Part shown: positions 18,450-27,513 of the stretch, in pieces | How the letters are laid out: every line of letters starts with the position of its first letter | Numbering within the stretch: the stretch's first letter is position 1 | Source: Rhizobium phaseoli | Lineage (GTDB): Bacteria > Pseudomonadota > Alphaproteobacteria > Rhizobiales > Rhizobiaceae | DNA: 64,000 nt | Assembly (NCBI RefSeq): GCF_010668805.1 | Contig: NZ_WUFT01000008.1 | Span: forward strand, 124,001 to 188,000 | Reading direction: 5' to 3' | Made by a program: the position numbers and the translations under genes | The notes under the pieces: generated by a model | What the model saw: the letters and a program-made list of their open reading frames with translations, nothing else | The model's database searches: none | Told to the model about the DNA's origin: nothing

Positions 18450-18620
18450 CAAGAGAGCTGGCCAGCATCAAGGCGGATGGCGTGTTTCAGCGTCCCTGAC
18501 GCCATTGACAAACGCCGCGTTTCCGACAATTGATGGCCCATGATCAAAAACGCGCACCAGAGCCGCTCGTATTTTTGGCTGTACCTGTAAAGGGCGGCCG
18601 GACAAGATCATATTGTCAAC

Positions 18621-18640
18621 AAGCCGCCGTCAGGCGGCTT
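18621..18640. terminator. Perfect hairpin followed by a T-rich stretch
   Basis: AAGCCGCC and GGCGGCTT with a GTCA loop, then TGTTGTAT on the plus strand. No plus-strand gene ends directly upstream, so it may lie in the leader of the GNAT gene at 18691. The rest of the 276-base gap 18415-18690, apart from the DmeR operator, shows nothing else. Confidence 0.4.
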
Positions 18641-18690
18641 TGTTGTATCGGCAGCGTCCTGACGGCAGACTATCAAAGGACGCGAAGACC

Positions 18691-19185
18691 ATGACCGAAA
18701 TCGAAGACAGCGAAATTTCATTGATGCGCCCATCGGTGGTGACGATCCGCGCCGCCAAGCCGCGCGACCTGCCCGAGCTCAACGCGATGATCGCCCTGCT
18801 TGCCGCCCATCACGGCGATGCGGCGGGAACGACGCCGGAGCAGCTGGAGCGCGACCTGTTCGGCCCGCTGCCGTGGATCACGGCGCTCGTTGCCGAAACC
18901 GGCGAAGGGCTGATCGGCTACGCCATTCTGGTGCCGCTCTACAGGGCGCAAGAGGGAAAGCGCGGCATGGACCTACACCATCTCTTCGTGCGCGACGGCC
19001 ACCGCGGTCATGGCACAGGCCAGTTGCTCGTCGACCGCGCCCGCGAGACCGCCCGCAATGCCGGCTGCGGCTACCTCTCCGTCAGCGCCGCGACCGGAAA
19101 CGTGCTGGCGCACCGCTTCTACGAACAGATGGATTTCACCCCACGTCCGGTGACCGGCATGCGTTATATGCAGTCGATCGCTTGA
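18691..19185 (+). CDS. GNAT family N-acetyltransferase
   Basis: 164 residues. The GNAT core starts at VTIRAAKPRDLPELNAMIALL. The acetyl-CoA pyrophosphate loop is RDGHRGHGTGQLLVDRA (Q/R-x2-G-x-G/A pattern), and the C-terminal HRFYEQMDFTPR is typical of the fold. ATG 18691 is preferred over the upstream frame to 18613 because it has an AAAGGA site and the fold begins soon after; ATG 18724 is an alternative. The acceptor substrate is unknown. Confidence 0.87.
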   Translation: MTEIEDSEISLMRPSVVTIRAAKPRDLPELNAMIALLAAHHGDAAGTTPEQLERDLFGPLPWITALVAETGEGLIGYAILVPLYRAQEGKRGMDLHHLFVRDGHRGHGTGQLLVDRARETARNAGCGYLSVSAATGNVLAHRFYEQMDFTPRPVTGMRYMQSIA

Positions 19186-19197
19186 GGCAGGCCTGTC

Positions 19198-20112
19198 CTA
19201 CCGTCCCGGCACGGCCTTCAGATAAGCGGCGATCGCCTCGCGGTCGCCGGCCGGCAGACGGGCAATGTTCTGCTGCACATCGACCATCGAGCCGCCGGCG
19301 GTATCGAAATCTGGCGTGAAGCCGGTTTCGAGGTAGCTGGCGATATCGGCCTCGCTCCAGCCGCCGATGCTTTTGGAGGCCGGGGTGATATCGGGTATGC
19401 GGCCCTTGCCTTCCGGATTGGGGGCGCCGGCAAGCCACTGATCTGCCTGGAAGCCGCCAAGCGCATCGCGCGGCGTATGGCATTCGCCGCAATGACCGGG
19501 GCCTTCGACGAGATATTGCCCGCGCTTGATCTTGTCGTCGCTCTTGGCGAGCGCAACACGCGGCTGGTCGTTGAAATAAAGGAATTTCCAGCCGCCGAGC
19601 ACCAGCCGGATGTTGAAGGGGAACGGCAGTTCATGCGGGGCCGCGACGTTTGCGCTCTTCGGCAGGGTTTTCAGGAAGGCGAAGAGATCGTTGACGTCCT
19701 TGTCGCTCATGCGGGAATAGGAGCCATAGGGAAAGGAGGGGTAGAGATGCTCACCATCCCGGCCGACGCCGCGCTTCATCGCATTGCCGAACTCGGCCAG
19801 CGTCCAGGCGCCGATGCCGGCCTTTTCATCGGGTGAGATATTCGGCACGTGGAATGTGCCGAACGGGCTCTTCAACGCCAGCCCGCCTGACAGCGTCAGT
19901 TTTGCGTCACCTTCAGAACCGGGCGCTGAATGACAGCTGACGCAGCCGCCGGCCCAGAAGACCATCTGACCGTTGGCCGTATCCGGAGCGTCAAGACCGG
20001 CCCAATGGCTTTCCGGCAGCGGATCGGGCGCGGTCACCAGATAGAAGGCGCCCCCGCCGAGCACGGCGACGCCGATCAGACAGAGCAGAAACCGGATGAA
20101 CCTGCGGATCAT
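19198..20112 (-). CDS. Membrane-anchored di-heme cytochrome c
   Basis: 304 residues. One N-terminal membrane segment (about 5-27) is followed by two cytochrome c domains. The heme sites are CVSCH (57-61) and CGECH (near residue 200). The sequence resembles cytochrome subunits of periplasmic alcohol or sugar dehydrogenases. ATG 20112 has a GGGGAGG site; the longer frame to 20160 lacks one. It probably carries electrons in the periplasm. Nearby gcd feeds quinone directly, so a partnership with it is not implied. Confidence 0.87.
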   Translation of the reverse strand: MIRRFIRFLLCLIGVAVLGGGAFYLVTAPDPLPESHWAGLDAPDTANGQMVFWAGGCVSCHSAPGSEGDAKLTLSGGLALKSPFGTFHVPNISPDEKAGIGAWTLAEFGNAMKRGVGRDGEHLYPSFPYGSYSRMSDKDVNDLFAFLKTLPKSANVAAPHELPFPFNIRLVLGGWKFLYFNDQPRVALAKSDDKIKRGQYLVEGPGHCGECHTPRDALGGFQADQWLAGAPNPEGKGRIPDITPASKSIGGWSEADIASYLETGFTPDFDTAGGSMVDVQQNIARLPAGDREAIAAYLKAVPGR

Positions 20113-20163
20113 GCCCCGCCTCCCCTTTCGCCGACATTTATCCGCCGGTCGATCCCACATAAG

Positions 20164-20199
20164 GCGATCCGCGCCAGCGGCAAGGCTGGCGCGGATCGC
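20164..20199. terminator. Strong perfect hairpin between two cytochrome genes
   Basis: A perfect 15-bp stem (20164-20178 with 20185-20199) and a 6-base loop. It lies downstream of the cytochrome c' gene and upstream of the di-heme gene, both on the minus strand. There is no T run, so it is either a factor-dependent terminator or an RNA-stabilising hairpin. Confidence 0.5.
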
Positions 20200-20253
20200 G
20201 GTTTATCTGTTGTTTGCGCAATTCCGGACGCAAACCGCTGCACGGCCTATCGC

Positions 20254-20694
20254 TCACTTCTTGATGCGATAGGCCTTGTGACAGCCGCCGCAGCTGGCGC
20301 CGAGCGTGTTGACGGTGGCGTCGACAGCCGCGGGATCGGCCGGAAGCTGGGCGAGCGCGGTTTCGGCATCAGCGGAGAGCTTCGCGGCGCGCGCCTTGAA
20401 ATCATCCATGTTTTCCCAGATCTTCGGGCTCGCCTCGTCGTCGCCGGTTTCCGTGCCCGGCTTGAACTGGTCGGGGAAAACCTTGGCCGTTGCGGCAATC
20501 GTCGTCAGCGCCGCCTTCACCGCTTCGGCATCATAGGGCTTGGTGCCCTTGGCGATGGCTGCCAAGGCGCCTGCCGAACCACCGATCTGCTTCATCAGCG
20601 CGATGCGCGCATCATGGGTGCCATCGGCGGCGGTCACCGAACCGAAGGCCATGCCGGCGATCGCTAGGGCCGCAGCTACTGCTTTCCAATTCAT
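20254..20694 (-). CDS. Cytochrome c' / c556 family protein
   Basis: 146 residues with a signal peptide (1 to about 22, ending VTAAD) and a four-helix cytochrome c' fold. The single heme site CGGCH (135-139) is at the C-terminus, as in this class, and Met34 in RIALMK sits where the axial methionine of c556-type members lies. ATG 20694 has a GGAGAGGAAT site. Periplasmic; roles in electron transfer or NO binding are known for the family. A Met-ligated c556 is more likely than an NO-binding c'. Confidence 0.88.
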   Translation of the reverse strand: MNWKAVAAALAIAGMAFGSVTAADGTHDARIALMKQIGGSAGALAAIAKGTKPYDAEAVKAALTTIAATAKVFPDQFKPGTETGDDEASPKIWENMDDFKARAAKLSADAETALAQLPADPAAVDATVNTLGASCGGCHKAYRIKK

Positions 20695-20826
20695 ATTCCT
20701 CTCCATTTTTCCTCGACCTAGAGCGGCCGATCGCCAATCTGCACCGGGAGGATGACAAAATCTACGTGTCCAGCTAGTCACAATTTGCCGGATCACCATA
20801 AAAACAACGTGATACGTACAGACGTC

Positions 20827-21462
20827 TCAAGCGGTTTTCCACCCCTCCCAGAGGCTGAAGGCGGAGACCGCAACCAGCAGCAGCCCGGCGAAGCGGCCGA
20901 CGAAGGCCGTGACGTCGGGATTTGCGACAAGCAGGTCGCGGCTGCGGCCGGCCGTCATCGCCAGCGTGCCGTAGATGGCGAACTGGGTGGCAACCGTCAT
21001 GGCGCCCATGATCAGCCCCTGCATCCAGACCGGGCCATATTCCGGCTTGAGGAACTGCGGATAGACGGCGAACATGAAGATATAGGCCTTGGGATTGACC
21101 AGACAGGTGACGGCCCCCTGGCGGAAGGCGCGCCAGCCGGAGCGTGCCGTGCCCGGCCCGACCGCTTCGACGGTGATCGAACTGCGGATCAAGGAAATGC
21201 CGATCCAGATCATATAGGCGACGCCGGCAACAAGCAGCACGTTGAAAAGCTGCGGCAGCATGGTGACGAGCACGCCGACGCCGGCCGCGCCATAGGCCGA
21301 ATGCACGGCGCCGCCGGCCATGATGCCGCCGGTTGCCGCAAGCCCCCGCCTGACGCCGCCGGTCAGCGAATTGGCGAGCACAAAGAGCATGTCCATGCCC
21401 GGCACGATGATGATGCCGAAGAGAAGGATGAAGAAAAGCCAGAGGTTTTCGTGGTAGTTCAT
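20827..21462 (-). CDS. LysE family amino-acid exporter
   Basis: 211 residues and about six membrane segments. The N-terminal LFGIIIVPGMDMLFVLANSLTGGVRRGLAATGGI is the LysE/RhtB signature (G-x-N/D after P-G). It exports amino acids or similar metabolites across the inner membrane. The divergent WYL-type regulator 130 bases away (start 21592) is a candidate regulator of this gene. Confidence 0.88.
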   Translation of the reverse strand: MNYHENLWLFFILLFGIIIVPGMDMLFVLANSLTGGVRRGLAATGGIMAGGAVHSAYGAAGVGVLVTMLPQLFNVLLVAGVAYMIWIGISLIRSSITVEAVGPGTARSGWRAFRQGAVTCLVNPKAYIFMFAVYPQFLKPEYGPVWMQGLIMGAMTVATQFAIYGTLAMTAGRSRDLLVANPDVTAFVGRFAGLLLVAVSAFSLWEGWKTA

Positions 21463-21591
21463 GTCAGTTACCGCCTTGAGTTCTGCGAGCCGTTTTCAGA
21501 GACCCTGATTGATTTCAACTCGATAGGCGGCTCTATACGGGAACCCAACTGACAGTGTATTGTCAGGAGCGTAAGGGATGGGAGAGGCAAA

Positions 21592-22284
21592 ATGCGCAAG
21601 GCCTCGCGGCTTTTCGAGATCATTCAGATCCTCAGGCTCGCCAGAAAGCCGATGACGGCGGCTGTTATGGCCGAGACGCTCGAGGTGACCGTGCGTTCGA
21701 TCTATCGCGACATCGCCGCCCTTCAGGCGATGCGCGTGCCGATCGAGGGTGGGCGCGGCATCGGCTATATTATGCGGCCGGGCTTCGACCTGCCGCCGCT
21801 GATGTTCTCGATCGAAGAGATGGAGGCGATCGTGCTGTCGCTGGCGCTGCTCGAACGGACGGCCGACGAGGAGTTGAAACAGGCGGCGCGCCGGGTCAAC
21901 CGGAAGATATCAGGCGCCGTACCGGCGCCGCTGCGCCAGGCAATGGACAGCAAGGCGCTCTATGCCTGGGGCTCGATCGCGCAGCCGGCGGGCTTCGACC
22001 TTGCGATCGTGCGCCGGGCGATCCGCGACGAACGCAAGCTGATGCTCGACTACCGCGACGAGGTTGGCCGGGCGACGGAACGAACGATCCGGCCGATCGC
22101 GCTGATCTATTATTCGCAGACCGCCAATATCGTCGCCTGGTGCGAATTGCGCCAGGCGATCCGCAATTTCCGCAGCGACCGGGTGGAGCGCTGCGCGGCA
22201 AGCGAAGATTTCTTCAAAGGTGATGGCGACCGGCTGCGGGAATTGTGGACGAGCGGTTGGACGGAGAAGGCTGTGCCGGTGTGA
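21592..22284 (+). CDS. HTH/WYL-domain transcriptional regulator (YafY-like)
   Basis: 230 residues. An N-terminal winged helix-turn-helix (about 1-60, with VTVRSIYRDIAALQAMRVPIEGGRGIGY) is followed by a WYL-type ligand-sensing domain (about 140-215). The WYL triplet itself is not obvious: IALIYYSQTANIVAWCELRQAIRNFRSDRV stands in the place of the canonical domain. GGGAGAGG precedes the ATG. Divergent from lysE. Confidence 0.87.
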   Translation: MRKASRLFEIIQILRLARKPMTAAVMAETLEVTVRSIYRDIAALQAMRVPIEGGRGIGYIMRPGFDLPPLMFSIEEMEAIVLSLALLERTADEELKQAARRVNRKISGAVPAPLRQAMDSKALYAWGSIAQPAGFDLAIVRRAIRDERKLMLDYRDEVGRATERTIRPIALIYYSQTANIVAWCELRQAIRNFRSDRVERCAASEDFFKGDGDRLRELWTSGWTEKAVPV

Positions 22285-22416
22285 AATGTGAGGGCATTTA
22301 TGCGAACAGGTTGGCAGCGTTTGAGGCACGAGCGGGAGATCAGCGCCATGCGGCCCCGGGGAAGCGCTTTCATCCTGGCACATTTTCGACGCCGCCAAAG
22401 GACCGCCGACATCTGC

Positions 22417-22520
22417 CCCACCTTCCGTCATCCTCGGGCTTGACCCGAGGATCCACGCCGACCTCCATCAGCAGCGGGCATGGATCCTCGGCTCAAGGCC
22501 GAGGATGACGGAGGGTGGGG
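22417..22520. repeat. Pair of facing palindromic units (mosaic element)
   Basis: Two copies of the CTCGGG...CCGAG unit face each other. The outer CCCCACCTTCCGTCATCC matches the complement of GGATGACGGAGGGTGGGG at the right end, giving a ~104-bp imperfect palindrome. Apart from this element, the 371-base gap 22285-22655 has nothing I can support. Confidence 0.7.
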
Positions 22521-22655
22521 TTGCGCTCCGCCAAACTCACCGTTGGTGGGTTGGGCGCTTCTTCGGGGGGGCACCCCGCAATCTCGGTCAATTTCTGTTA
22601 TAGAGTCGGTAAAGGCCGAGCATGACAGAAGCAGCAATTGGCAGTCTCTCCCAGC

Positions 22656-23501
22656 CTAATAGGCCAGCGTCCGACTCTCTTCGCGGCCGAAGCCGCGGAT
22701 TTCGATGTGGTCGGGGTGGACTTCGACGATGGCGAAGGCGTTTTCGGTCTCGGTGTCGGCGACGCCCTTGAAGTTGACGAAGTGGCAGGCGCCGGCCTTG
22801 CCGTAATTGCCGACGTGGTTGTGACCGTTGAGATAGGCGACGACGTTGTCGTGCGAGGCGAGCGATGCAACGATGCGGTCGCGATCCCACATGTCGTGCG
22901 CGCTGGGGGGATGGACCGGATAGTGGTTGAGGACGATCACCTTCTCGCCGGCCTCGGCTGCGCTTGATATTTCATCGCCGAGCCAGGCGAACTGCTGGTC
23001 ACTCAGCGCACCGTTCCACCGATGGGCATTCGGGGCACCCCTGGCCTGCAGCTCCGCCAGCATCTGTGCGGCCAGCGCCCGATGCGGATGGCCTTCGGGC
23101 GGCGCGAAGGTGCTGACCTCGTTGCCGTCGAGCACGATGAAACGCCAGCCGTGGCGGCGGAAGCTGTAATAGGGCGACGGCATGCCGAGGCGGGTGGCGA
23201 TTTCGGAGAGATGGCCGGAGGAGACCGAGAAATCGTGATTGCCGAGCAGGAAGAGCGCCTCGTGCCTCAGTCTGTCATAGACCGGCAGGATATCGTCGAA
23301 GCTTGCGAAGCTGCGGTCGATGACATCGCCGAGCGTCATGACGAAGCTCAATTCCTCGCCATTGAAGACCTCGATCGCCGCGGCGACTTTGGCGAGGCTG
23401 TTGGCGTAATAGCGGTCCATGGCCGCATGCGGCTGGATTGCCGCATATTGCGGGTCGGCGATAATGCCGAAGCGGAACAGGGGAAGAGCGGAGGAAGACA
23501 T
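22656..23501 (-). CDS. Metallophosphoesterase, ADP-ribose/CDP-alcohol diphosphatase-like
   Basis: 281 residues with calcineurin-type metal motifs in order: FGIIADPQYA (D-x-Q form), LGDVIDR, GNHDF, VLNHYPVHP and NGHNHVG. The D-P-Q-Y version of the first motif is characteristic of Mn-dependent ADP-ribose/CDP-choline phosphohydrolases rather than of phosphoprotein phosphatases. Cytoplasmic. It follows sodB on the same strand, but a strong terminator lies between them. Confidence 0.83.
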   Translation of the reverse strand: MSSSALPLFRFGIIADPQYAAIQPHAAMDRYYANSLAKVAAAIEVFNGEELSFVMTLGDVIDRSFASFDDILPVYDRLRHEALFLLGNHDFSVSSGHLSEIATRLGMPSPYYSFRRHGWRFIVLDGNEVSTFAPPEGHPHRALAAQMLAELQARGAPNAHRWNGALSDQQFAWLGDEISSAAEAGEKVIVLNHYPVHPPSAHDMWDRDRIVASLASHDNVVAYLNGHNHVGNYGKAGACHFVNFKGVADTETENAFAIVEVHPDHIEIRGFGREESRTLAY

Positions 23502-23550
23502 GGAGCGTGATTAGAAGCGGCCGATGACAGGGATGTGACGGCTCGTCTTT

Positions 23551-23584
23551 CAAAACGAAACACCCGGCGTTTGGGCGCCGGGTG
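23551..23584 (-). terminator. Rho-independent terminator of sodB
   Basis: Read on the minus strand, a perfect 9-bp stem CACCCGGCG/CGCCGGGTG with a 6-base loop is followed by TTTCGTTTTG. It lies 34 bases after the sodB stop. Confidence 0.85.
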
Positions 23585-23617
23585 CCTAATTCAGCGAGGC
23601 GGCAAGTCGGATGCCGC

Positions 23618-24220
23618 TTACTTCGTGGCTTCTTCGTAGCGTTCCAGGACGTAGTCCCAGTTGATCAGGCTATCGACGAAGGCCTCGAGATATTTCGGGC
23701 GGGCGTTGCGATAGTCGATGTAGTAGGAGTGTTCCCAGACGTCGACGCCGAGGATCGGAGTGGCGCCATGGACCAGCGGGTTTTCGCCGTTCGGGGTCTT
23801 GGAGATTTCGAGCTTGCCGTTCTTGACGGAAACCCAGGCCCAGCCGGAGCCGAACTGGGTGGCGCCGGCAGTGGCGAAATCGGCCTTGAACTTGTCGTAG
23901 CCGCCGAGATCGGAGGTAAAGGCCGCTTCGAGCTTGCCCGGCAGCTTGTTGCCGCCGCCGCCCTTCTTCATCCACTTCCAGAAATGGATGTGGTTGTAGT
24001 GCTGGGCAGCGTTGTTGAAGAGGCCGGCATTGGTGCCGAACGACTTCTTCACGACGTCTTCGAGCGAGAGATCGGAAAGCCCGGCTTCGGCGGCAAGCTT
24101 GTTGCCGTTGTCGACATAGGCCTTATGGTGCTTGTCGTGGTGAAACTCCAGCGTTTCCTTCGACATGAAGGGAGCAAGCGCTTCGTAATCATAGGGAAGT
24201 TCAGGCAATTCGAAAGCCAT
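23618..24220 (-). CDS. sodB: Superoxide dismutase, Fe/Mn family (Fe-type signature)
   Basis: 200 residues. The metal ligands are His of LEFHHDKHH, His of AAQHYNHIHFW, and Asp and His of DVWEHSYYIDY. The Gln in NNAAQHY is at the position typical of iron enzymes, whereas manganese enzymes carry Gly there and a Gln later in the sequence. The start has AGAGGAGA upstream. Cytoplasmic; converts superoxide to peroxide and oxygen. Cambialistic use of Mn is possible. Confidence 0.93.
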   Translation of the reverse strand: MAFELPELPYDYEALAPFMSKETLEFHHDKHHKAYVDNGNKLAAEAGLSDLSLEDVVKKSFGTNAGLFNNAAQHYNHIHFWKWMKKGGGGNKLPGKLEAAFTSDLGGYDKFKADFATAGATQFGSGWAWVSVKNGKLEISKTPNGENPLVHGATPILGVDVWEHSYYIDYRNARPKYLEAFVDSLINWDYVLERYEEATK

Positions 24221-24430
24221 ATCAGATCTCCTCTTGCAATAGATTGCGTCATCGGCAGGTGAGGCGGAACATAGGAGGGGAAAGGGGGAGAGGCAACCGG
24301 CGAAATATCAAAAAACGATCCGTCGGAGGAAAATTTGCCTCAGTTGCCGGGCTGGAATCGCGCCTGCAATTGCTTGGGATACCCGCCCCGAAAACCGCTT
24401 CCCCACGATAGACATCAATGGAGACCCAAT

Positions 24431-24757
24431 ATGAACAGGAATATAATCCCACTGCTGGCCATGGCCACGTTTCCTTTGCTGTCAGCTGCGGCGTTCGCCT
24501 CCTCGGATGACGCCTGGAAACAGATGGCAGCCGATGTGGAGGCGAAGTGCAAGAAGGCGGCTGTGGCCATCGACAATCCGAATGCCGCCGTCGATCCCTT
24601 CGGCACTTCGCATTACGGGCTTGCCCTGCTGACGGGGAAACCGAAGGGCGCCAAGGGCCTGATTGCGCAGATCTGCGTCTACGACAAGCAAAAGAAAACC
24701 GTCGAGATCGGCAGCGAGATGGATGCCAAAAAGCTTGGGCTCATGCCGGCAAAATAG
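24431..24757 (+). CDS. Small exported protein of unknown function
   Basis: 108 residues. A signal peptide (NIIPLLAMATFPLLSAAAFAS, cleavage near residue 22) is followed by a basic, Lys-rich domain with two cysteines (AKCKK and QICVY) that could pair. ATG 24431 follows GGAG; the frame continues to 24335 only by chance. I do not recognise a family beyond homology expected in rhizobia. It stands alone between sodB and tauE. Confidence 0.75.
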   Translation: MNRNIIPLLAMATFPLLSAAAFASSDDAWKQMAADVEAKCKKAAVAIDNPNAAVDPFGTSHYGLALLTGKPKGAKGLIAQICVYDKQKKTVEIGSEMDAKKLGLMPAK

Positions 24758-24919
24758 GCCGCCGCGGGACCGCCTGCCAGGCAACGCCGTCGAAATCCTG
24801 CCGGTCTTTCCGAACGGCTTCTTCAAGATCGCCCGGCTGAAACAGCGGATTGTCCGCCTGATATTAAAATTTTTTCCGCATCGCGGGTTCTGATGCTACC
24901 GTTCGTCTGAGGGGACCGC

Positions 24920-25651
24920 ATGACATCGGATATCTTCTTTTTCATCGTGGTAGGCTTTTGCGCGCAGATCGTCGACGGCGCACTCGGCATGGCCTTCGGC
25001 GTGCTGTCGACGACGAGCCTTCTGGCCTTCGGGGTGCCTGCGGCCAATGCCAGCGCCATGACGCATGTGGCTGAGATGTTCACCACGGCCGCGTCGGGCA
25101 TTTCGCATGCCTATCATCGCAATGTCGACTGGCGCCTGGTGGCGCGGCTGGCACCGGCCGGTATGATGGGCGGCGCGATGGGCGCCTATCTGCTGGCCAA
25201 TATCGACGGCAAGGTGATCGCGCCGTTCGTGTCGGCCTATCTGGTCGCGATCGGCCTGTTGATTCTCTACAAGGCTTTTCGGCCGCCGGCAAAACGCGAG
25301 GTGCGCGACTGGGCCGTGCCGCCGGTTGGGTTTTGCGGCGGCGTGCTCGATGCGATCGGCGGCGGCGGATGGGGACCTGTGGTCACCAGCACGCTGATTG
25401 GGCGCGGCCACGACCTGAAGCGGGTGATCGGCTCGACCAATTTCACCGAATTCGCGGTGACGCTGACGATTTCGCTGACCTTCATCCTGACGCTCGGCTG
25501 GTCGGAGCTCAATTCGGCGATCGGCCTGATCATCGGCGGCGTCATTGCCGCGCCTTTCGGCGCCGTCCTCGTCAAGCGGCTGCCGGTGCGGCCGCTGATG
25601 GTGGCTGTCTCGATGGTCATCATCGTCACGTCGGCAATCCGGATCCTGTAA
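24920..25651 (+). CDS. Sulfite exporter TauE/SafE family protein
   Basis: 243 residues and about seven or eight membrane helices in two related halves: VGFCAQIVDGALGMAFGV opens the first and VGFCGGVLDAIGGGGWGPVV the second, the duplicated TauE pattern. It transports sulfur-containing or organic anions across the inner membrane. GAGGGGA precedes the ATG. No sulfur-metabolism genes are adjacent. Confidence 0.9.
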   Translation: MTSDIFFFIVVGFCAQIVDGALGMAFGVLSTTSLLAFGVPAANASAMTHVAEMFTTAASGISHAYHRNVDWRLVARLAPAGMMGGAMGAYLLANIDGKVIAPFVSAYLVAIGLLILYKAFRPPAKREVRDWAVPPVGFCGGVLDAIGGGGWGPVVTSTLIGRGHDLKRVIGSTNFTEFAVTLTISLTFILTLGWSELNSAIGLIIGGVIAAPFGAVLVKRLPVRPLMVAVSMVIIVTSAIRIL

Positions 25652-25667
25652 GCCGTGCCAACCGCGA

Positions 25668-26009
25668 TCAGAGATTGCGGCCGAAATAGACTTCCACGGC
25701 GGCGATCTTGTCGCCGCGGAAACGAACGCTTTCGATGTTGCCGAAGCTGCCGCCGTCGCGCTTTTCGGCACGGTAGCGAACAACCGCTTCGTCGCCGTCG
25801 AGCGCCAGGAACTCGATGTGGATAGCGCGGAAGAACGGTTCCTTCGGCCAGCAGCGCTCGAAATAGGTGGCCCGGTCGATATGGTCGTCGCGCGGACTGG
25901 AGAAGGTGAAATCTTCCGTCAGCATGGCGCCGACTTTATCCTTGCGGTCTTCGAGATAAGCGGCGTAGAGATCGCGGACGGTCCGTTGCCTCGTGCGCAT
26001 ATCGTTCAT
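25668..26009 (-). CDS. NTF2/SnoaL-like protein
   Basis: 113 residues with the cone-shaped NTF2-like fold pattern: RDLYAAYLEDRKDKVGAMLTEDFTFSSP, then ERCWPKEPFFRAIHIEFLALDGDEAVVRY and a final KIAAVEVYFG. GGAGG lies eight bases before ATG 26009. No catalytic residues can be assigned; it could be an isomerase-like enzyme or a ligand-binding protein. Converges on tauE. Confidence 0.82.
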   Translation of the reverse strand: MNDMRTRQRTVRDLYAAYLEDRKDKVGAMLTEDFTFSSPRDDHIDRATYFERCWPKEPFFRAIHIEFLALDGDEAVVRYRAEKRDGGSFGNIESVRFRGDKIAAVEVYFGRNL

Positions 26010-26157
26010 GGCAATATCCTCCGATTAACCGATTGCATCACGCAATCAGTACGTCTAGCACTTTTACCCGAGATGATCCAGATTGCCGCACAACTGCGCC
26101 TTCATGATCGACGCCGAGGCATGGAATGACCGATACGCAATTGGACGCGGCGAGCGC

Positions 26158-26267
26158 GAACAGGATGATTTTAGGCCGAGCCGGCCTAAAGTCTGAATCC
26201 TGTTCTCAATTAAAGAGTAGAGCATGATGTCGTCCGAAAACCGCTCACACTTTTCGGCATCATGCTC
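26158..26267. repeat. Composite repeat: two adjacent palindromes, the second containing a start codon
   Basis: The first palindrome (26158-26205) has arms GAACAGGAT and ATCCTGTTC around TTAGGCCGAGCCGGCCTAA. The second (26220-26267) has arms GAGCATGATG and CATCATGCTC around the AAAACCGC-TCACACTTTT core seen in other repeats of this window. The start ATG of the MFS gene lies in the second palindrome. Confidence 0.75.
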
Positions 26268-27513
26268 CAAGACAGGCTCGATCCACTGGAGGCGCAACCT
26301 CGCGATCTCGCTGATCGGCTCCTTCACCACCATTGTGGCGATGACGCTGCTTCTGCCTTTCCTGCCGCTTTATGTCGAGGAGCTCGGCGTCAGCGACCAT
26401 GCGGCGATCGTGCAGTGGTCCGGCATCGCCTATGGCGCTACCTTCCTGGCCGCGGCGCTGGTTGCGCCGATCTGGGGACGGCTCGGCGACATTTACGGCC
26501 GCAAGCTGATGCTGGTGCGCGCCAGCCTCGGCATGACGCTGGCGATCTCGCTGATGGGCATGGCCGGCAATGTCTGGCAGCTGGTGGCGCTGCGCCTCTT
26601 CGTCGGGCTTGCCGGCGGTTATTCCTCCGGCTCGATGGTGCTGGTGGCGACGCAGACGCCGAAAGACCGCTCGGCCTGGGCGCTCGGCGTTCTCTCTTCC
26701 GGTATCATGGCCGGCAATCTCGTCGGGCCGCTGATCGGCGGGGCGCTGCCGCCCGTGATCGGCATTCGCGGCACATTTCTCGCCGCCGGGGCGATGATCT
26801 TCCTCGCCTTTCTCGCCACGACCTTTTTGATCAAGGAGGAGAAGTCGCCGGCCCGCAAACAGGCGGCCAAGGCGAGCGGCGGCTGGAAATCCATTCCCGA
26901 CAAACGGCCTGTCATCGCCATGCTGGCGACCGGCATGCTGTTGATGTTCGCCAATATGTCGATCGAGCCGATCATCACCGTCTATGTCGCGCAGATCGTG
27001 CCGGTGGCGGACCAAGTCACGATGATTTCGGGCATCGTCATGTCGGCCGCTGCCCTCGGCAGCATTCTTTCCGCCTCGCGGCTCGGCAAGCTCGCCGACC
27101 GGATCGGCCATTGGCCGGTGATTTCAGGTGCGCTCGCCGTCGCCGGACTGCTTCTGATCCCGCAGGCCTTTGTCACCAGTTCCTGGCAGCTGATCGTCCT
27201 GCGCTTCCTGATGGGGTTGGCACTTGGCGGGCTCCTGCCCTGCATCGCCGCCGTCATCCGCCACAGCGTGCCGGATAGCGCGGCCGGCAGCATTCTCGGG
27301 CTTTCCATCTCCTCGCAATATATTGGCCAGGTCGCCGGTCCGGTCCTTGGCGGTTTTGTCGGCGGCCATATCGGCATGCCGGCGGTTTTCCTCGGCACCT
27401 CGGTGCTGCTTCTCGGCGGTGCTGCCTATGCCTGGATGGTGCGGCCGCGGGATGCCGAGACGGACCCCCAGTCAGCTTCGCTGAACGCTCCCGCAGATCA
27501 GCTCGACGCCTGA
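26224..27513 (+). CDS. MFS multidrug transporter
   Basis: 429 residues as drawn, about 12 membrane segments, with the motif-A loop WGRLGDIYGRKLM and motif C in the SGIMAGNLVGPLIGGALPP segment, as in drug antiporters. The first ~15 codons lie inside a palindromic repeat and no other ATG precedes the first membrane helix (RRNLAISLIGSFTTIVAM). The annotated start is therefore either donated by the repeat or is not the true one. Its 3' end overlaps the convergent tetR gene by 42 bases. Confidence 0.82.
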   Translation: MMSSENRSHFSASCSKTGSIHWRRNLAISLIGSFTTIVAMTLLLPFLPLYVEELGVSDHAAIVQWSGIAYGATFLAAALVAPIWGRLGDIYGRKLMLVRASLGMTLAISLMGMAGNVWQLVALRLFVGLAGGYSSGSMVLVATQTPKDRSAWALGVLSSGIMAGNLVGPLIGGALPPVIGIRGTFLAAGAMIFLAFLATTFLIKEEKSPARKQAAKASGGWKSIPDKRPVIAMLATGMLLMFANMSIEPIITVYVAQIVPVADQVTMISGIVMSAAALGSILSASRLGKLADRIGHWPVISGALAVAGLLLIPQAFVTSSWQLIVLRFLMGLALGGLLPCIAAVIRHSVPDSAAGSILGLSISSQYIGQVAGPVLGGFVGGHIGMPAVFLGTSVLLLGGAAYAWMVRPRDAETDPQSASLNAPADQLDA

